Notes: generated from the sequence alone by a model not told the origin. Counted from the first letter of the stretch, positions 1 through 8,395 are shown. The stretch is DNA of 64,000 nucleotides from an uncultured Christensenella sp. (GCA_910586065.1 CAJUGI010000001.1:558001-622000), one strand, 5' to 3'. Numbers and translations: made by a program.

Positions 1-725
1 AGGAAGCGTCGCGTTTCGGCATTTTAAACACGAGAAAAGACGGCAGTATTTACGAGTTTGAAGAGAAACCCGCAAATCCCAAGAGCGATTTGGCGTCGAT
101 GGGCATTTATATTTTTACGGCTTCAAAGCTTTTTAAATATCTTGAACTTGATGAAAAAGACCCTAACTCAGAAAAGGACTTTGGTAAAAACGTGCTTCCC
201 GCGATGCTAAATGCGGGTGAGAAGATGCAGTCTTACCGCTTTGAAGGTTACTGGAAGGACGTGGGCACGATAAGCTCGCTTTTGGAAGCAAATATGGACC
301 TTTTGGGCGTTGTGCCCAACTTTGAGCTTTCAGACAGAGACCGAGTAATTCATTCCAGAAGCCCGCTTGCGCCTCCCGCATATGTTGAAGGCGAGGTTAT
401 AAATTCGCTTGTTGCAACGGGCGGTGAAATAGAAGGAAAAATAGTTAATTCGGTTATCGGCACAAACTGCGTAATCGAAAAAGGCGCGGAAGTTTGCGAC
501 AGTGTGCTTATGGGCAACATTACGGTTAAAGCGGGCGCAAAAATCAATTACGCGATTATAGACGAAGAAGTTACTATCTGCGAAAAGGCGATTATCGGCG
601 CTCCGAAGGATGTAGCGGCAAAAGTACAAAGCAAGACTTCGGGCATAACCGTTCTCGGAAGAGGTGTAACGGTGAATAAGGGCAAAAATGTTGCCGCAGG
701 TGAAATTGCGGACAAGAACGTTTAA
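1..725 (+). CDS. glgC: Glucose-1-phosphate adenylyltransferase, catalytic subunit (3' part)
   Basis: The frame is open from the first bases (codons begin at base 3), so the 5' end lies outside the window; 240 residues are visible. ADP-glucose pyrophosphorylase makes ADP-glucose from glucose-1-phosphate and ATP, the first committed step of bacterial glycogen synthesis in the cytoplasm. The visible part starts in the end of the nucleotidyltransferase domain (EASRFGI, then YEFEEKPANPKSDLASMGIYIF, which is characteristic of GlgC) and ends in a left-handed beta-helix of hexapeptide repeats. The N-terminal catalytic motifs are not visible. It is followed 14 bases later by glgD, and the pair probably forms the heteromeric enzyme known from Firmicutes. 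Confidence 0.95.
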   Translation, partial: EASRFGILNTRKDGSIYEFEEKPANPKSDLASMGIYIFTASKLFKYLELDEKDPNSEKDFGKNVLPAMLNAGEKMQSYRFEGYWKDVGTISSLLEANMDLLGVVPNFELSDRDRVIHSRSPLAPPAYVEGEVINSLVATGGEIEGKIVNSVIGTNCVIEKGAEVCDSVLMGNITVKAGAKINYAIIDEEVTICEKAIIGAPKDVAAKVQSKTSGITVLGRGVTVNKGKNVAAGEIADKNV

Positions 726-739
726 GGGGGAAGAGAAAA

Positions 740-1846
740 ATGACATCAATAGTCGGAGTAATTTTTTCAAGCATAAACGAAGATAATGTGCCCGAACTCA
801 CCAAATTAAGGTCGATGGGTTCGATACCTTACGGCGGAAGATATCGTCTTGTGGACTTTCCGCTTTCCAACATGGTCAATTCGGGAATTACCACGGTTGG
901 AATGATAACTAAAAATAATTATCAGTCTCTTATGGACCACCTTGGTTCCGGCAAATACTGGGACCTTGCAAGAAAGGAGGGCGGACTGATTTTGTTGCCT
1001 CCTTATAGCGGTGAAAGTGAAACATTATATAAAAACCGTCTCGAAGCTTTAAAGGGTGCAACGGCGTTCCTCAAAAAATGTAAAGAAGATTTTGTTGTGC
1101 TTGCGGATAGCGACGCGGTATATAAACTAGACTACAGTAAAGTAATAGATTATCACATTCAGAAGAATGCTGATATTACGATGGTTTATCACGAACACGA
1201 ATACGTTAAATCGCATTATAATATGGCTTTCGAAACCGCTAAAGACGGAAGAATTACCGATATAGAAATCAATCCCACTTCCGGCGGTGTTAAAAAGAAT
1301 TACATAAATGTGATGGTTGCGCGTACTTCTTATCTTTTGAGACTGATTCAAGACGCGATTCAGCACGGTTACACGAGTTTCGGAAGAGATATTTTAAGCC
1401 CCGGAGTTAAGACTTATAATCTTTATGCCTATAAGTTTGAAGGTTACTACGCAAATATAAATTCGTTGCATTCATATTTTAATGCAAATATGGAATTACT
1501 TGACAAAAAGGTAAGAACCGAAATTTTTGGCGACAGGGCTATTTATACCAAAGTAAACGACAGTTCACCCGCCAAATTTGCAGATACGGCTAAAGTTAAA
1601 AATTCGCTCATTGCAGACGGCTGCATAATAGAGGGAACCGTTGAAAATTGTGTGCTTTTCCGCGGCGTTAAGGTAGGAAAGGGTACAGTTGTTAAAAACT
1701 GCATTATTATGACGGACAATATAATCGGTGATAACTGCAATCTTGCATATGTAGTAAGCGATAAAAATTCGGTTATACGCGATAATAGAGTGCTTGCAGG
1801 TTGCGAGCTTCAGCCTTATTTTATAAATAAAGGTTCGCTCATATAA
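740..1846 (+). CDS. glgD: Glucose-1-phosphate adenylyltransferase subunit GlgD
   Basis: A 368-residue protein with the GlgD start MTSIVGVIFSS and the conserved segments YGGRYRLVDFPLSNMVNSGI and KYWDLARKEGG. In Firmicutes GlgD pairs with GlgC; it is generally regarded as a regulatory or weakly catalytic partner. A nucleotidyltransferase domain (about residues 1-260) is followed by a shortened beta-helix. A GGGGGAAGAG ribosome site precedes the ATG. It sits in the order glgC-glgD-glgA-glgP with short gaps, so one transcript is likely. No branching enzyme (glgB) is visible; it could lie upstream of the window. Confidence 0.95.
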   Translation: MTSIVGVIFSSINEDNVPELTKLRSMGSIPYGGRYRLVDFPLSNMVNSGITTVGMITKNNYQSLMDHLGSGKYWDLARKEGGLILLPPYSGESETLYKNRLEALKGATAFLKKCKEDFVVLADSDAVYKLDYSKVIDYHIQKNADITMVYHEHEYVKSHYNMAFETAKDGRITDIEINPTSGGVKKNYINVMVARTSYLLRLIQDAIQHGYTSFGRDILSPGVKTYNLYAYKFEGYYANINSLHSYFNANMELLDKKVRTEIFGDRAIYTKVNDSSPAKFADTAKVKNSLIADGCIIEGTVENCVLFRGVKVGKGTVVKNCIIMTDNIIGDNCNLAYVVSDKNSVIRDNRVLAGCELQPYFINKGSLI

Positions 1847-1863
1847 TAGAAACGGGGGAAAAC

Positions 1864-3423
1864 ATGGCAACTACAAAAATAACAAAAGCAACTACAAAAA
1901 ATGCAGTAACTAAGGGAACCGCGGCAAAAGCTGCAGCGGGCGCATCAAAAAAAACCGCGTCGACTAAAAAACCCGTGTCAAAAAAGACGGCGGCTTCTGC
2001 AATTAACGAAAAGAAAAAGATACTTTTCGTTGCTTCTGAAAGCCAACCTTTTATTTCCACCGGAGGACTTTCGGAAGTTATCGGTTCGCTCTCAAAGGCG
2101 CTTGCAGCTACGGGTAAATACGACGTGAGAGTGGTAATTCCTCTCTATTCGGACATAAATAGGAAATACCGCGAAAAGTTTACGTACCTTGGCAACCTTT
2201 ATGTGCATCTTGCTTGGCGTAATCAATACTGCGGCATATTTAGCTATGAGCATGAAGGCGTGATATTCTATTTTATTGACAATGAGTTCTACTTTAAGCG
2301 CCCCGGATGTTACGGTTATTATGACGACGGCGAAAGATTTGCGTTCTTTTCGAGAGCGGTTCTTGAAATTATGCCTTTTTTAAACTTCTATCCGGAGGTT
2401 ATGCACTGTCACGACTGGCAGGCGGCGCTTGCGGCCATTTATCTTAAAACAAATTATTGTTTCAGAGAGGAATATCAGTATACCCGTGCACTGTTCACTA
2501 TTCATAATATAGAATATCAAGGACAGTATTCGCTTGACTTGCTCGGCGATTTGTTTGATATTTACGGTTCTTACCAGTACCTTGTAGAATACGGTAACTG
2601 TATTAACCTTATGAAGGGCGCTATTGAGTGCTGCGAACGGTTTTCAACTGTAAGCCCGAAATATGCTCAAGAAATTAAGGACCCGTATTATGCTCATGGA
2701 CTGGACCCCATAATCAGGCGCAACGAATTTAAACTCACGGGTATTTTAAACGGAATAGACGACAAAGGCTATAATTGCGCGCTTGATAATCATCTTTTTA
2801 AAAACTTTACGCCGGAAGATTTCAGCGGAAAGTCCGTTTGCAAGAGCGAACTTCAAAAGATGTTAAATCTTCCTCAAAAGCCAGAAACGCCCATTGTTTC
2901 TATGGTTTCGCGTCTTGTTTCGCACAAAGGATTGGATTTGGTTACGAACGTAATCGAAGAGCTTTTGCAAGATGACGTGCAGGTGGTTATACTTGGCACC
3001 GGAGACAGCCATTTTGAGGGCTTTTTCAGAAATTTGGCAAGAAAATATCCAGATAAGCTCAGCGCGAATATAGTATTTAACGGAGATTTATCAAGAAAAA
3101 TTTACTCCGGTTCTGATATATTCCTCATGCCTTCCAAATCAGAACCTTGCGGACTTTCGCAGATGATTGCATGCCGCTACGGAACAATTCCTATAGTGAG
3201 AGAAACAGGCGGGCTTTACGACAGCATTAAACCGCTTGTTAACGGTTATACTTTCTCAAATTACAATGCACACGATATGCTTTATGTAATTCGTCAGGCG
3301 GTATCCGATTATAAAAATAAAGAAGAGTGGACAAAACTTATGTATAGAGCGGCTACAACTGATTTCAGCTGGAGTCATTCGGCTAAGGATTATGAAGCTC
3401 TTTATCTGAATATGCTTAAATAA
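1864..3423 (+). CDS. glgA: Glycogen synthase (ADP-glucose type) with basic N-terminal tail
   Basis: A 519-residue GT5 glycogen synthase that transfers glucose from ADP-glucose to the growing alpha-1,4-glucan. The catalytic core starts near residue 52 (KKKILFVASESQPFISTGGLSEVIGS); conserved parts include the HDWQAAL segment and a C-terminal SKSEPCGLSQMIACRYGTIPIVRETGGL. Ahead of the core is an extension of about 50 residues made almost only of Lys, Ala, Thr and Ser, resembling a histone H1-like or disordered basic tail; ordinary GlgA proteins begin at the core. The usual KTGGL substrate loop reads STGGL, a variation that I believe occurs in other Firmicutes GlgA. A GGGGGAAAAC ribosome site precedes ATG 1864, so the tail is translated as annotated. 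Confidence 0.93.
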   Translation: MATTKITKATTKNAVTKGTAAKAAAGASKKTASTKKPVSKKTAASAINEKKKILFVASESQPFISTGGLSEVIGSLSKALAATGKYDVRVVIPLYSDINRKYREKFTYLGNLYVHLAWRNQYCGIFSYEHEGVIFYFIDNEFYFKRPGCYGYYDDGERFAFFSRAVLEIMPFLNFYPEVMHCHDWQAALAAIYLKTNYCFREEYQYTRALFTIHNIEYQGQYSLDLLGDLFDIYGSYQYLVEYGNCINLMKGAIECCERFSTVSPKYAQEIKDPYYAHGLDPIIRRNEFKLTGILNGIDDKGYNCALDNHLFKNFTPEDFSGKSVCKSELQKMLNLPQKPETPIVSMVSRLVSHKGLDLVTNVIEELLQDDVQVVILGTGDSHFEGFFRNLARKYPDKLSANIVFNGDLSRKIYSGSDIFLMPSKSEPCGLSQMIACRYGTIPIVRETGGLYDSIKPLVNGYTFSNYNAHDMLYVIRQAVSDYKNKEEWTKLMYRAATTDFSWSHSAKDYEALYLNMLK

Positions 3424-3445
3424 TTTTACTTTGAAGGAGAACAAA

Positions 3446-5884
3446 ATGAGTAATACTGCTGTTACTGAGAAGGAAGTCAAGGATGCGATTAAGGGCAAAT
3501 TGTCTAGATATTTCGGCGTTGCTCCCGCCGAGGCTTCCAAAGACCAGATTTATAAAGCAGTCGTAATGGTAGTAAGAGATATCTTACTTGAAAAAAGACA
3601 ACAATTTCATAAACGCATTAAATCAAAACGCGCAAAGAGAGTTTATTATCTTTGTATGGAATTCCTTATGGGGCGCTCGCTAAAAAACAGCTTGTATAAT
3701 TTAAGCGCGACGCCTGTTTTTGAAAAGGCCGTTTCATCTTACGGACTTTCAATGGAGGAGCTTTATGAACTTGAACCTGATGCTGGGCTTGGTAACGGAG
3801 GGTTGGGCAGGCTTGCCGCATGCTTTTTAGATGCGCTTGCAACGGGAAATTATCCTGCAATGGGCTACTCGCTGCGTTATGAGTACGGACTTTTCAAACA
3901 GAAAATAGTTGACGGTTGGCAAATAGAATTGCCCGACGTGTGGCTTCCCGGAGGCGAGGTTTGGCTTACGCAGAGAACGGATAAGTCGTTTATTGTTCGT
4001 TTTAACGGACAAATAGAAGAAAAATGGACTGAAAACGGGCTTGAAACCAATTATGTAAACTGTAAAGAAGTGCAAGCGGTTGCCTATGATATGATGGTTT
4101 CGGGTAAGGACAGTGAAGCGGTTTCGGTTTTAAGGCTTTGGAAAGCGAAGCCCGTGCAGGATTTCAATATGAAACTCTTCTCGCAGGGTGAATATTACCA
4201 GGCGATGACTGACGACAACGATGCTGATTTGCTGACTAAAGTCTTATATCCTTCCGATAATCACAATGCGGGAAAATCTTTAAGATTAAAACAGCAGTAT
4301 TTCCTGTGTTCGGCGTCAATTCAGAATATTATTGAGGACCACAAGCACAGATACGGAAATTTAACGGATTTGCCCAAACTTGCGGCAATTCACTTGAACG
4401 ATACGCACCCCGCGTTGGCTATTCCCGAACTTATGAGAATACTTATTGACGAGTATTTCTATGACTGGAACAAGGCGTGGGCTATAACTACGGCAACGTG
4501 CGCTTACACAAATCACACAGTGCTTGCAGAGGCGCTTGAAACGTGGTCGGAAGATTTGGTTGAAAGAACTATTCCCAGAATACATTCCATAATTAAAGAG
4601 ATTAACAGAAGGCTTTGCGAACAACTCTGGAATAAATTCCCCGGCGAGTGGGCGAAGATTTCAAGAATGTCTATTATGGAGCACGACCGCATAAAAATGG
4701 CCAATCTTTGCGTTTACGGCGGTCACAACGTTAACGGCGTTTCCGCGTTGCACAGTGAAATTATAAAAAATTCGGTGTTTAAAGATTTTTATGATTTTAC
4801 CCCCGAAAAATTTACTAATGTTACCAACGGCATTGCGCATAGACGTTGGCTTAATCAGTCTAATCCTGAGCTTGCCGCGTTATTGAATGAGTGCATCGGC
4901 ACGGGATACGAACTTAACGGCGCACAGCTTGCCGAATTTAAAAAGTTCGAAAACGATAAAACTGTAATTAACCGTCTTGACGAAATTAAACTCATTAAGA
5001 AAAAGCAGTTTGCAGAGTACGCGAAGAAGAAGCAGGGGCTTTTAATCGACCCTAATTCGATGTTTGACGTGCAAGCAAAGCGTTTGCACGAGTATAAGCG
5101 TCAGCTTTTAAATGTTTTGAATATTATCGATACTTACCTCGATTTGCAGGATAATCCTGACCTGGATATAGTACCTAAAACTTACATTTTTGGTGCTAAG
5201 GCGGCTCCCGGTTACGACATGGCAAAGAAAATTATAAAACTTATAAATTTCCTTGCCGATGAAATAAGAAGCAACCCGAAAATCAAGGAAAAACTGAACG
5301 TCGTTTATATGGAAGATTATAATGTTTCTATGTCGGAAAAACTTATGCCGGCGAGCGAAGTTTCGGAACAGATTTCTCTTGCGGGTAAAGAAGCCAGCGG
5401 CACGGGCAATATGAAATTTATGATTAACGGCGCGTTAACTATAGGTACACTCGATGGTGCAAATGTTGAAATGGCTCAGGCTGTTGGTGACGAGAATATC
5501 TTTATTTTCGGATATAAATCGAATGAGGTTGACGAAATCTGGCGCAACGGATACAGCTCAAGCAAATATTATAATGAATCTCCGAGATTAAGGAGAATTG
5601 TTGAGGCGCTGATTATCGGTTTCAACGGACATTCCTTTGCAGATATCGCAAATTATTTGCTGACAGGTTCACCTGTAGCTGACCCGTATATGTGTATGGC
5701 TGATTTTGCAGCTTACAGCAGCAAGCAGCATGAAATTTCTAATTTGTATGCGACGGATAAGTTTAAATGGAACCAGTTATCTTTAAGAAATATTGCGGCT
5801 GCAGGCATTTTTGCCGCTGACAGAGCTATTGGTGAATATGCTGCAAATATATGGAATTTAAAAAGTTTGAAAGATAATAAATAA
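3446..5884 (+). CDS. glgP: Glycogen/maltodextrin phosphorylase
   Basis: An 812-residue GT35 phosphorylase that releases glucose-1-phosphate from alpha-1,4-glucans. The PLP lysine lies in EASGTGNMKFMINGALTIG near the C-terminal third, and GLGNGGLGRLAACFLDALAT is the conserved N-terminal signature. I start at ATG 3446 because AAGGAGAAC lies just before it; the in-frame TTG at 3431 lies upstream of that ribosome site and is unlikely. It is the last gene of the glycogen operon: synthesis and breakdown enzymes are made together, which suits a store that is turned over continuously. A strong hairpin terminator follows. Confidence 0.96.
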   Translation: MSNTAVTEKEVKDAIKGKLSRYFGVAPAEASKDQIYKAVVMVVRDILLEKRQQFHKRIKSKRAKRVYYLCMEFLMGRSLKNSLYNLSATPVFEKAVSSYGLSMEELYELEPDAGLGNGGLGRLAACFLDALATGNYPAMGYSLRYEYGLFKQKIVDGWQIELPDVWLPGGEVWLTQRTDKSFIVRFNGQIEEKWTENGLETNYVNCKEVQAVAYDMMVSGKDSEAVSVLRLWKAKPVQDFNMKLFSQGEYYQAMTDDNDADLLTKVLYPSDNHNAGKSLRLKQQYFLCSASIQNIIEDHKHRYGNLTDLPKLAAIHLNDTHPALAIPELMRILIDEYFYDWNKAWAITTATCAYTNHTVLAEALETWSEDLVERTIPRIHSIIKEINRRLCEQLWNKFPGEWAKISRMSIMEHDRIKMANLCVYGGHNVNGVSALHSEIIKNSVFKDFYDFTPEKFTNVTNGIAHRRWLNQSNPELAALLNECIGTGYELNGAQLAEFKKFENDKTVINRLDEIKLIKKKQFAEYAKKKQGLLIDPNSMFDVQAKRLHEYKRQLLNVLNIIDTYLDLQDNPDLDIVPKTYIFGAKAAPGYDMAKKIIKLINFLADEIRSNPKIKEKLNVVYMEDYNVSMSEKLMPASEVSEQISLAGKEASGTGNMKFMINGALTIGTLDGANVEMAQAVGDENIFIFGYKSNEVDEIWRNGYSSSKYYNESPRLRRIVEALIIGFNGHSFADIANYLLTGSPVADPYMCMADFAAYSSKQHEISNLYATDKFKWNQLSLRNIAAAGIFAADRAIGEYAANIWNLKSLKDNK

Positions 5885-5897
5885 AGGTTTAAAAGTT

Positions 5898-5923
5898 AAG
5901 CGGGGCAAATGCCCCGCTTTTTT
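5898..5923 (+). terminator. Intrinsic terminator of the glycogen operon
   Basis: A 9-bp perfect stem (AAGCGGGGC / GCCCCGCTT) with an AAAT loop is followed by a T run, 13 bases after the glgP stop codon. Confidence 0.92.
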
Positions 5924-5984
5924 GTACTATGTCAGACATAATCGGCTTGAAATCTTAAATTGATAAAAATGGTGCTTCAATAAA

Positions 5985-6005
5985 TTGAACTGAACTGAAC
6001 TGAAT
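5985..6005. repeat. Short tandem repeat of TGAAC
   Basis: Three consecutive copies of the 5-mer TGAAC followed by a degenerate TGAAT, in the AT-rich gap between glgP and the recombinase. No function is assigned. It is noted because it lies about 100 bp from the large inverted repeat at 6102-6141. Confidence 0.6.
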
Positions 6006-6061
6006 TTAAACTTGATTGTATTAAACCTGCGAAAAAACTATAAAAATTAATTACAAAACGT

Positions 6062-6091
6062 TTGACAAGCCATATTTATATATGTTAAGCT
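6062..6091 (+). promoter_or_regulatory. Possible promoter of the recombinase gene
   Basis: TTGACA at 6062-6067 is followed after 18 bases by TAAGCT, preceded by TG as in extended -10 elements. The -10 match is weak. A transcript from here would carry the inverted repeat 6102-6141 in its leader. Confidence 0.4.
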
Positions 6092-6101
6092 AAGTTCAAC
6101 C

Positions 6102-6141
6102 CCTAACACTTCGTAAAAGCTGTGTTTTACGAAGTGTTAGG
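6102..6141. repeat. Perfect 17-bp inverted repeat with 6-bp centre; candidate dif site
   Basis: The arms CCTAACACTTCGTAAAA and its exact reverse complement flank the 6-base centre GCTGTG. There is no T run afterwards, so it is not a terminator. It sits 64 bases before a XerS-like recombinase gene. Two recombinase half-sites around a 6-8-bp strand-exchange region is the layout of Xer sites, and the inner AAAA/TTTT tracts recall, from memory, the streptococcal difSL, which also lies directly upstream of its recombinase gene. The dif role is inference; a hairpin in the mRNA leader controlling the gene is the main alternative. Confidence 0.55.
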
Positions 6142-6205
6142 ATGATTATTAAATATCTGCTATGGGAATGGATATTTGTACTTCCTTTAGAAAAAAGAGG
6201 CGATT

Positions 6206-7261
6206 ATGGCGTCAAATTATTATGTTGAACGAAATAATAAAAATCTAAAAATAATTGAGAGGTTGCTTGAAGAAGAGCTTCCATCGTTTTGTTATGATTA
6301 TTTTCTGGCAATAGATAGTCAGACTTCCACGCTTACACGGTTAAATTACGCCCACGATTTAAAAATTTTCTTCCACTTTTTGTGCGAGAAAAAGTACAGA
6401 AAAAATAGACCGGTTAAAGAAATTACTCTGGAAGATTTGGAAACGGTTACAGGCAACGACATAGAATATTTTTTAAGCTACCTTTCCCACTACACTTATA
6501 ACGGTTTGGAACACGCCTGTAATGACAGAGCCAAGGCACGCAAACTCTCTTCAGTACGCGCGATGTTTAAATACTTTTTCAACAGAGGCTTTATAAGCGT
6601 TGACAACGCCGCAAAGGTTTCAACGCCCAAGCTGCACGAAAAACCCATTATCAGGCTTGATAACGATGAAGTTTTTAATATTATCGATACGGCTGAAACC
6701 GGCGACGGACTGTCCCCCCACCAGCGCTTTTATCACGAAAAAAATAAGGTGCGCGATACTGCAATTTTGATGTTGTTCTTGGGCACCGGTATACGTATAA
6801 GCGAGCTTGTCGGACTAAATAACAGCGATTTAAACTTTAAGGATAATTCTTTTATTGTTACGCGTAAAGGCGGCAGTAAATCTATTTTATATTTTGACGA
6901 CGACGTTGCCGCCGCTTTACAGCGATATTTGGATTACAAAGAACAGAACGCAAAGGCAATATCCGAGCCTAACGCCCTGTTTATTTCTAACAATAAGAAT
7001 CGTATTACCGTTCGGGCCGTAGAAAACATGGTTCATAAATACGCAAAAATCGTGTCGCCTCTTAAAAATATTTCGCCACATAAGTTGCGCTCTACTTACG
7101 GTACCAGTCTTTATAAGGCTACGGGCGACATTTACGTTGTTGCCGATGTTTTGGGGCATAAGGACGTTAATACAACAAGAAAGCATTACGCCGCCATAAG
7201 TGACGATACGCGCCGAAGTGTTGTGGGGAAAGTAAAGCTTACGCGAGATGATGAAAATTAA
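6206..7261 (+). CDS. XerS-like tyrosine recombinase
   Basis: A 351-residue tyrosine site-specific recombinase, longer than XerC/XerD (about 300) and close to the length of streptococcal XerS. An N-terminal SAM-like core-binding domain (about residues 25-150) is followed by the catalytic domain with all catalytic residues in place: Arg in GTGIRISELVGL, Lys in TRKGGSKS, HKLR, LGHKDVNTT, and the Tyr nucleophile in RKHYA. The stretches EKNKVRDTAI, TRKGG and VENMVHKYAK resemble XerS more than XerC/D. A GAGGCGATT ribosome site precedes ATG. No phage genes surround it, so a chromosome-dimer resolution role is more likely than an integrase of a mobile element. Confidence 0.85.
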   Translation: MASNYYVERNNKNLKIIERLLEEELPSFCYDYFLAIDSQTSTLTRLNYAHDLKIFFHFLCEKKYRKNRPVKEITLEDLETVTGNDIEYFLSYLSHYTYNGLEHACNDRAKARKLSSVRAMFKYFFNRGFISVDNAAKVSTPKLHEKPIIRLDNDEVFNIIDTAETGDGLSPHQRFYHEKNKVRDTAILMLFLGTGIRISELVGLNNSDLNFKDNSFIVTRKGGSKSILYFDDDVAAALQRYLDYKEQNAKAISEPNALFISNNKNRITVRAVENMVHKYAKIVSPLKNISPHKLRSTYGTSLYKATGDIYVVADVLGHKDVNTTRKHYAAISDDTRRSVVGKVKLTRDDEN

Positions 7262-7266
7262 AATTA

Positions 7267-7305
7267 AATAACGGGCGATAATCAGTCGCCCGTTATTATT
7301 TTTTC
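7267..7305. terminator. Bidirectional terminator between recombinase and small Cys-rich gene
   Basis: A 12-bp perfect stem (AATAACGGGCGA / TCGCCCGTTATT) with a 7-base loop is followed by ATTTTTT on the + strand and by a T-rich stretch on the - strand. It overlaps the last codons of the minus-strand gene. Confidence 0.85.
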
Positions 7306-7461
7306 TATTTTGATTACGGCATCATCACGTATTTCCAAACATTTACCGCAATTGTCACAAATTTTGTTTGAATCTAAATCACAGATTTCGCATTCCATAC
7401 AACCAATACATTCTCTGTCGTACAGTTCACACATACGGGATTTATATAAATTCTCTTTCAT
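7282..7461 (-). CDS. Small cysteine-rich protein of unknown function
   Basis: A 59-residue protein, start MKENLYKSRMCELYDRE. It has seven cysteines, six of them in two clusters, CIGCMEC-x2-C and CDNCGKC, suggesting a bound metal or Fe-S cluster. I start at ATG 7461 because GGGAGGGAGG lies directly before it; an earlier in-frame start would put the ribosome site inside the gene. I recall similar short proteins annotated as hypothetical in Clostridia. It is divergent from lexA, with an SOS-like operator between them, so it may be co-regulated with lexA. No function can be assigned. Confidence 0.8.
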   Translation of the reverse strand: MKENLYKSRMCELYDRECIGCMECEICDLDSNKICDNCGKCLEIRDDAVIKIEKIITGD

Positions 7462-7500
7462 ATTGTTACCTCCCTCCCATTCTATAATAAAAAATGTCAA

Positions 7501-7560
7501 AAAACAAGTATTTATTCAAACTTTTGTTTGATTTTTTAATCATATCATGATAAAATATTT
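7501..7560. promoter_or_regulatory. Divergent lexA / Cys-rich gene promoter region with SOS-like operator
   Basis: The inverted repeat TCAAAC-TTTT-GTTTGA (7516-7531) resembles the Gram-positive LexA box (GAAC-N4-GTTC) with changed outer bases. For lexA, TTGATT (7528-7533), 17 bases, TAAAAT (7551-7556) forms a promoter whose -35 overlaps the repeat. For the minus-strand gene, TTGTTT-17-TAGAAT lies just to the left. LexA autoregulation is the inferred logic. Confidence 0.65.
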
Positions 7561-7578
7561 TTGATTGGAGATATAAAT

Positions 7579-8211
7579 ATGAGCGAAATCAAGCAAAAAG
7601 AAATTACAAAAAAGCAACAAAAGCGTGCAGTAAAAAAATGTAACGACGAGGACGCCGTTTTTAAATTCATAAATAACTACATAATGGAACACGGCTATGC
7701 TCCCTGCGTGCGTGAGATGTGCGAGGCATGTAATTTAAAATCCACCGCTACCGCTTTTAATATAATTAATCGTTTATGCGAGCGCGGATTGCTTGTTAAG
7801 TCAAACGTTAAAAGACGAGCTCTCTCCCTTCCGAGCAAATCGTTTTCGGTACCGCTTGTAGGTACGGTTGCCGCAGGTACCCCTATTTTTGCAACTGAAA
7901 ATTATGAAGGTTTCTTTTCGCTTCCTGAAAACTTTTTTTCTGGCGAAGACTTGTTTATGCTTAACGTTCAGGGCTCTTCAATGATAAAAATAGGTATGCT
8001 TGACGGCGACAAGGTTGTCGTTAAAAAGCAAGAAACCGCTGAAAACGGCGATATTGTTGTTGCTCTTGTGGAGGATAGCGCAACGGTCAAGCGATTCTTT
8101 AAAAGAGACGGTAAAATTGTATTGCATCCCGAGAACGATGATATGGATGATTTTATATTTGATGATGTAACAATTCTCGGTAAGGTTATTGGGCTTTTGA
8201 GAAATATATAA
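7579..8211 (+). CDS. lexA: LexA repressor (SOS regulator, S24 self-cleaving)
   Basis: A 210-residue LexA. After a lysine-rich lead of about 20 residues comes a winged helix (GYAPCVREMCEACNLKSTATAF) and then the peptidase domain: the Ala-Gly cleavage site in GTVAAGTP, the catalytic Ser in QGSSMIKIGM and the catalytic Lys in ATVKRFF. The usual GDSM reads GSSM. I start at ATG 7579 with TTGGAGAT before it rather than at TTG 7561. In the SOS response RecA filaments trigger self-cleavage and derepression. An SOS-like box lies 48 bases upstream. Confidence 0.93.
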   Translation: MSEIKQKEITKKQQKRAVKKCNDEDAVFKFINNYIMEHGYAPCVREMCEACNLKSTATAFNIINRLCERGLLVKSNVKRRALSLPSKSFSVPLVGTVAAGTPIFATENYEGFFSLPENFFSGEDLFMLNVQGSSMIKIGMLDGDKVVVKKQETAENGDIVVALVEDSATVKRFFKRDGKIVLHPENDDMDDFIFDDVTILGKVIGLLRNI

Positions 8212-8236
8212 ATTGATAAACCGTTTTATTACAAAA

Positions 8237-8264
8237 TAAAAACCGCTAAAAATAGCGGTTTTTT

Positions 8265-8265
<1 letters not shown>
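8237..8265. terminator. Bidirectional terminator between lexA and tRNA-Thr
   Basis: An 8-bp stem (AACCGCTA / TAGCGGTT) with an AAAA loop is flanked by T runs on both strands, so it can end lexA from the left and the tRNA from the right. Confidence 0.85.
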
Positions 8266-8340
<75 letters not shown>

Positions 8341-8366
8341 GATTTCAAATTTCAGCTTACTTGAAT

Positions 8367-8395
8367 ATTATATTTAAAAAGACATTTATTGTCAA
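8367..8395 (-). promoter_or_regulatory. tRNA-Thr promoter
   Basis: TTGACA (8395-8390), 17 bases, then TATAAT (8372-8367) on the minus strand, a consensus-quality promoter about 27 bases upstream of the tRNA. Confidence 0.85.

Noticed and set aside
330..770. Minus-strand reading frame over glgC
   Set aside because: It is a shadow of the glycogen genes in the opposite frame, with no ribosome site and no family resemblance.
6068..6091. Conventional 28-bp XerC/XerD dif site around TATATATGTTAAGC
   Set aside because: It matches only part of one half-site consensus (about 8 of 11) and has no recognisable partner half; the neighbouring 17-6-17 repeat is a much stronger candidate.
6206..7261. Integrase of a prophage or integrative element
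   Set aside because: No excisionase, phage, relaxase or cargo genes and no direct-repeat attachment sites are visible; neighbours are housekeeping genes.
7282..7500. Longer form of the Cys-rich protein starting at 7500
   Set aside because: The extra 13 residues are encoded by the promoter and ribosome-site region; GGGAGGGAGG points to ATG 7461.
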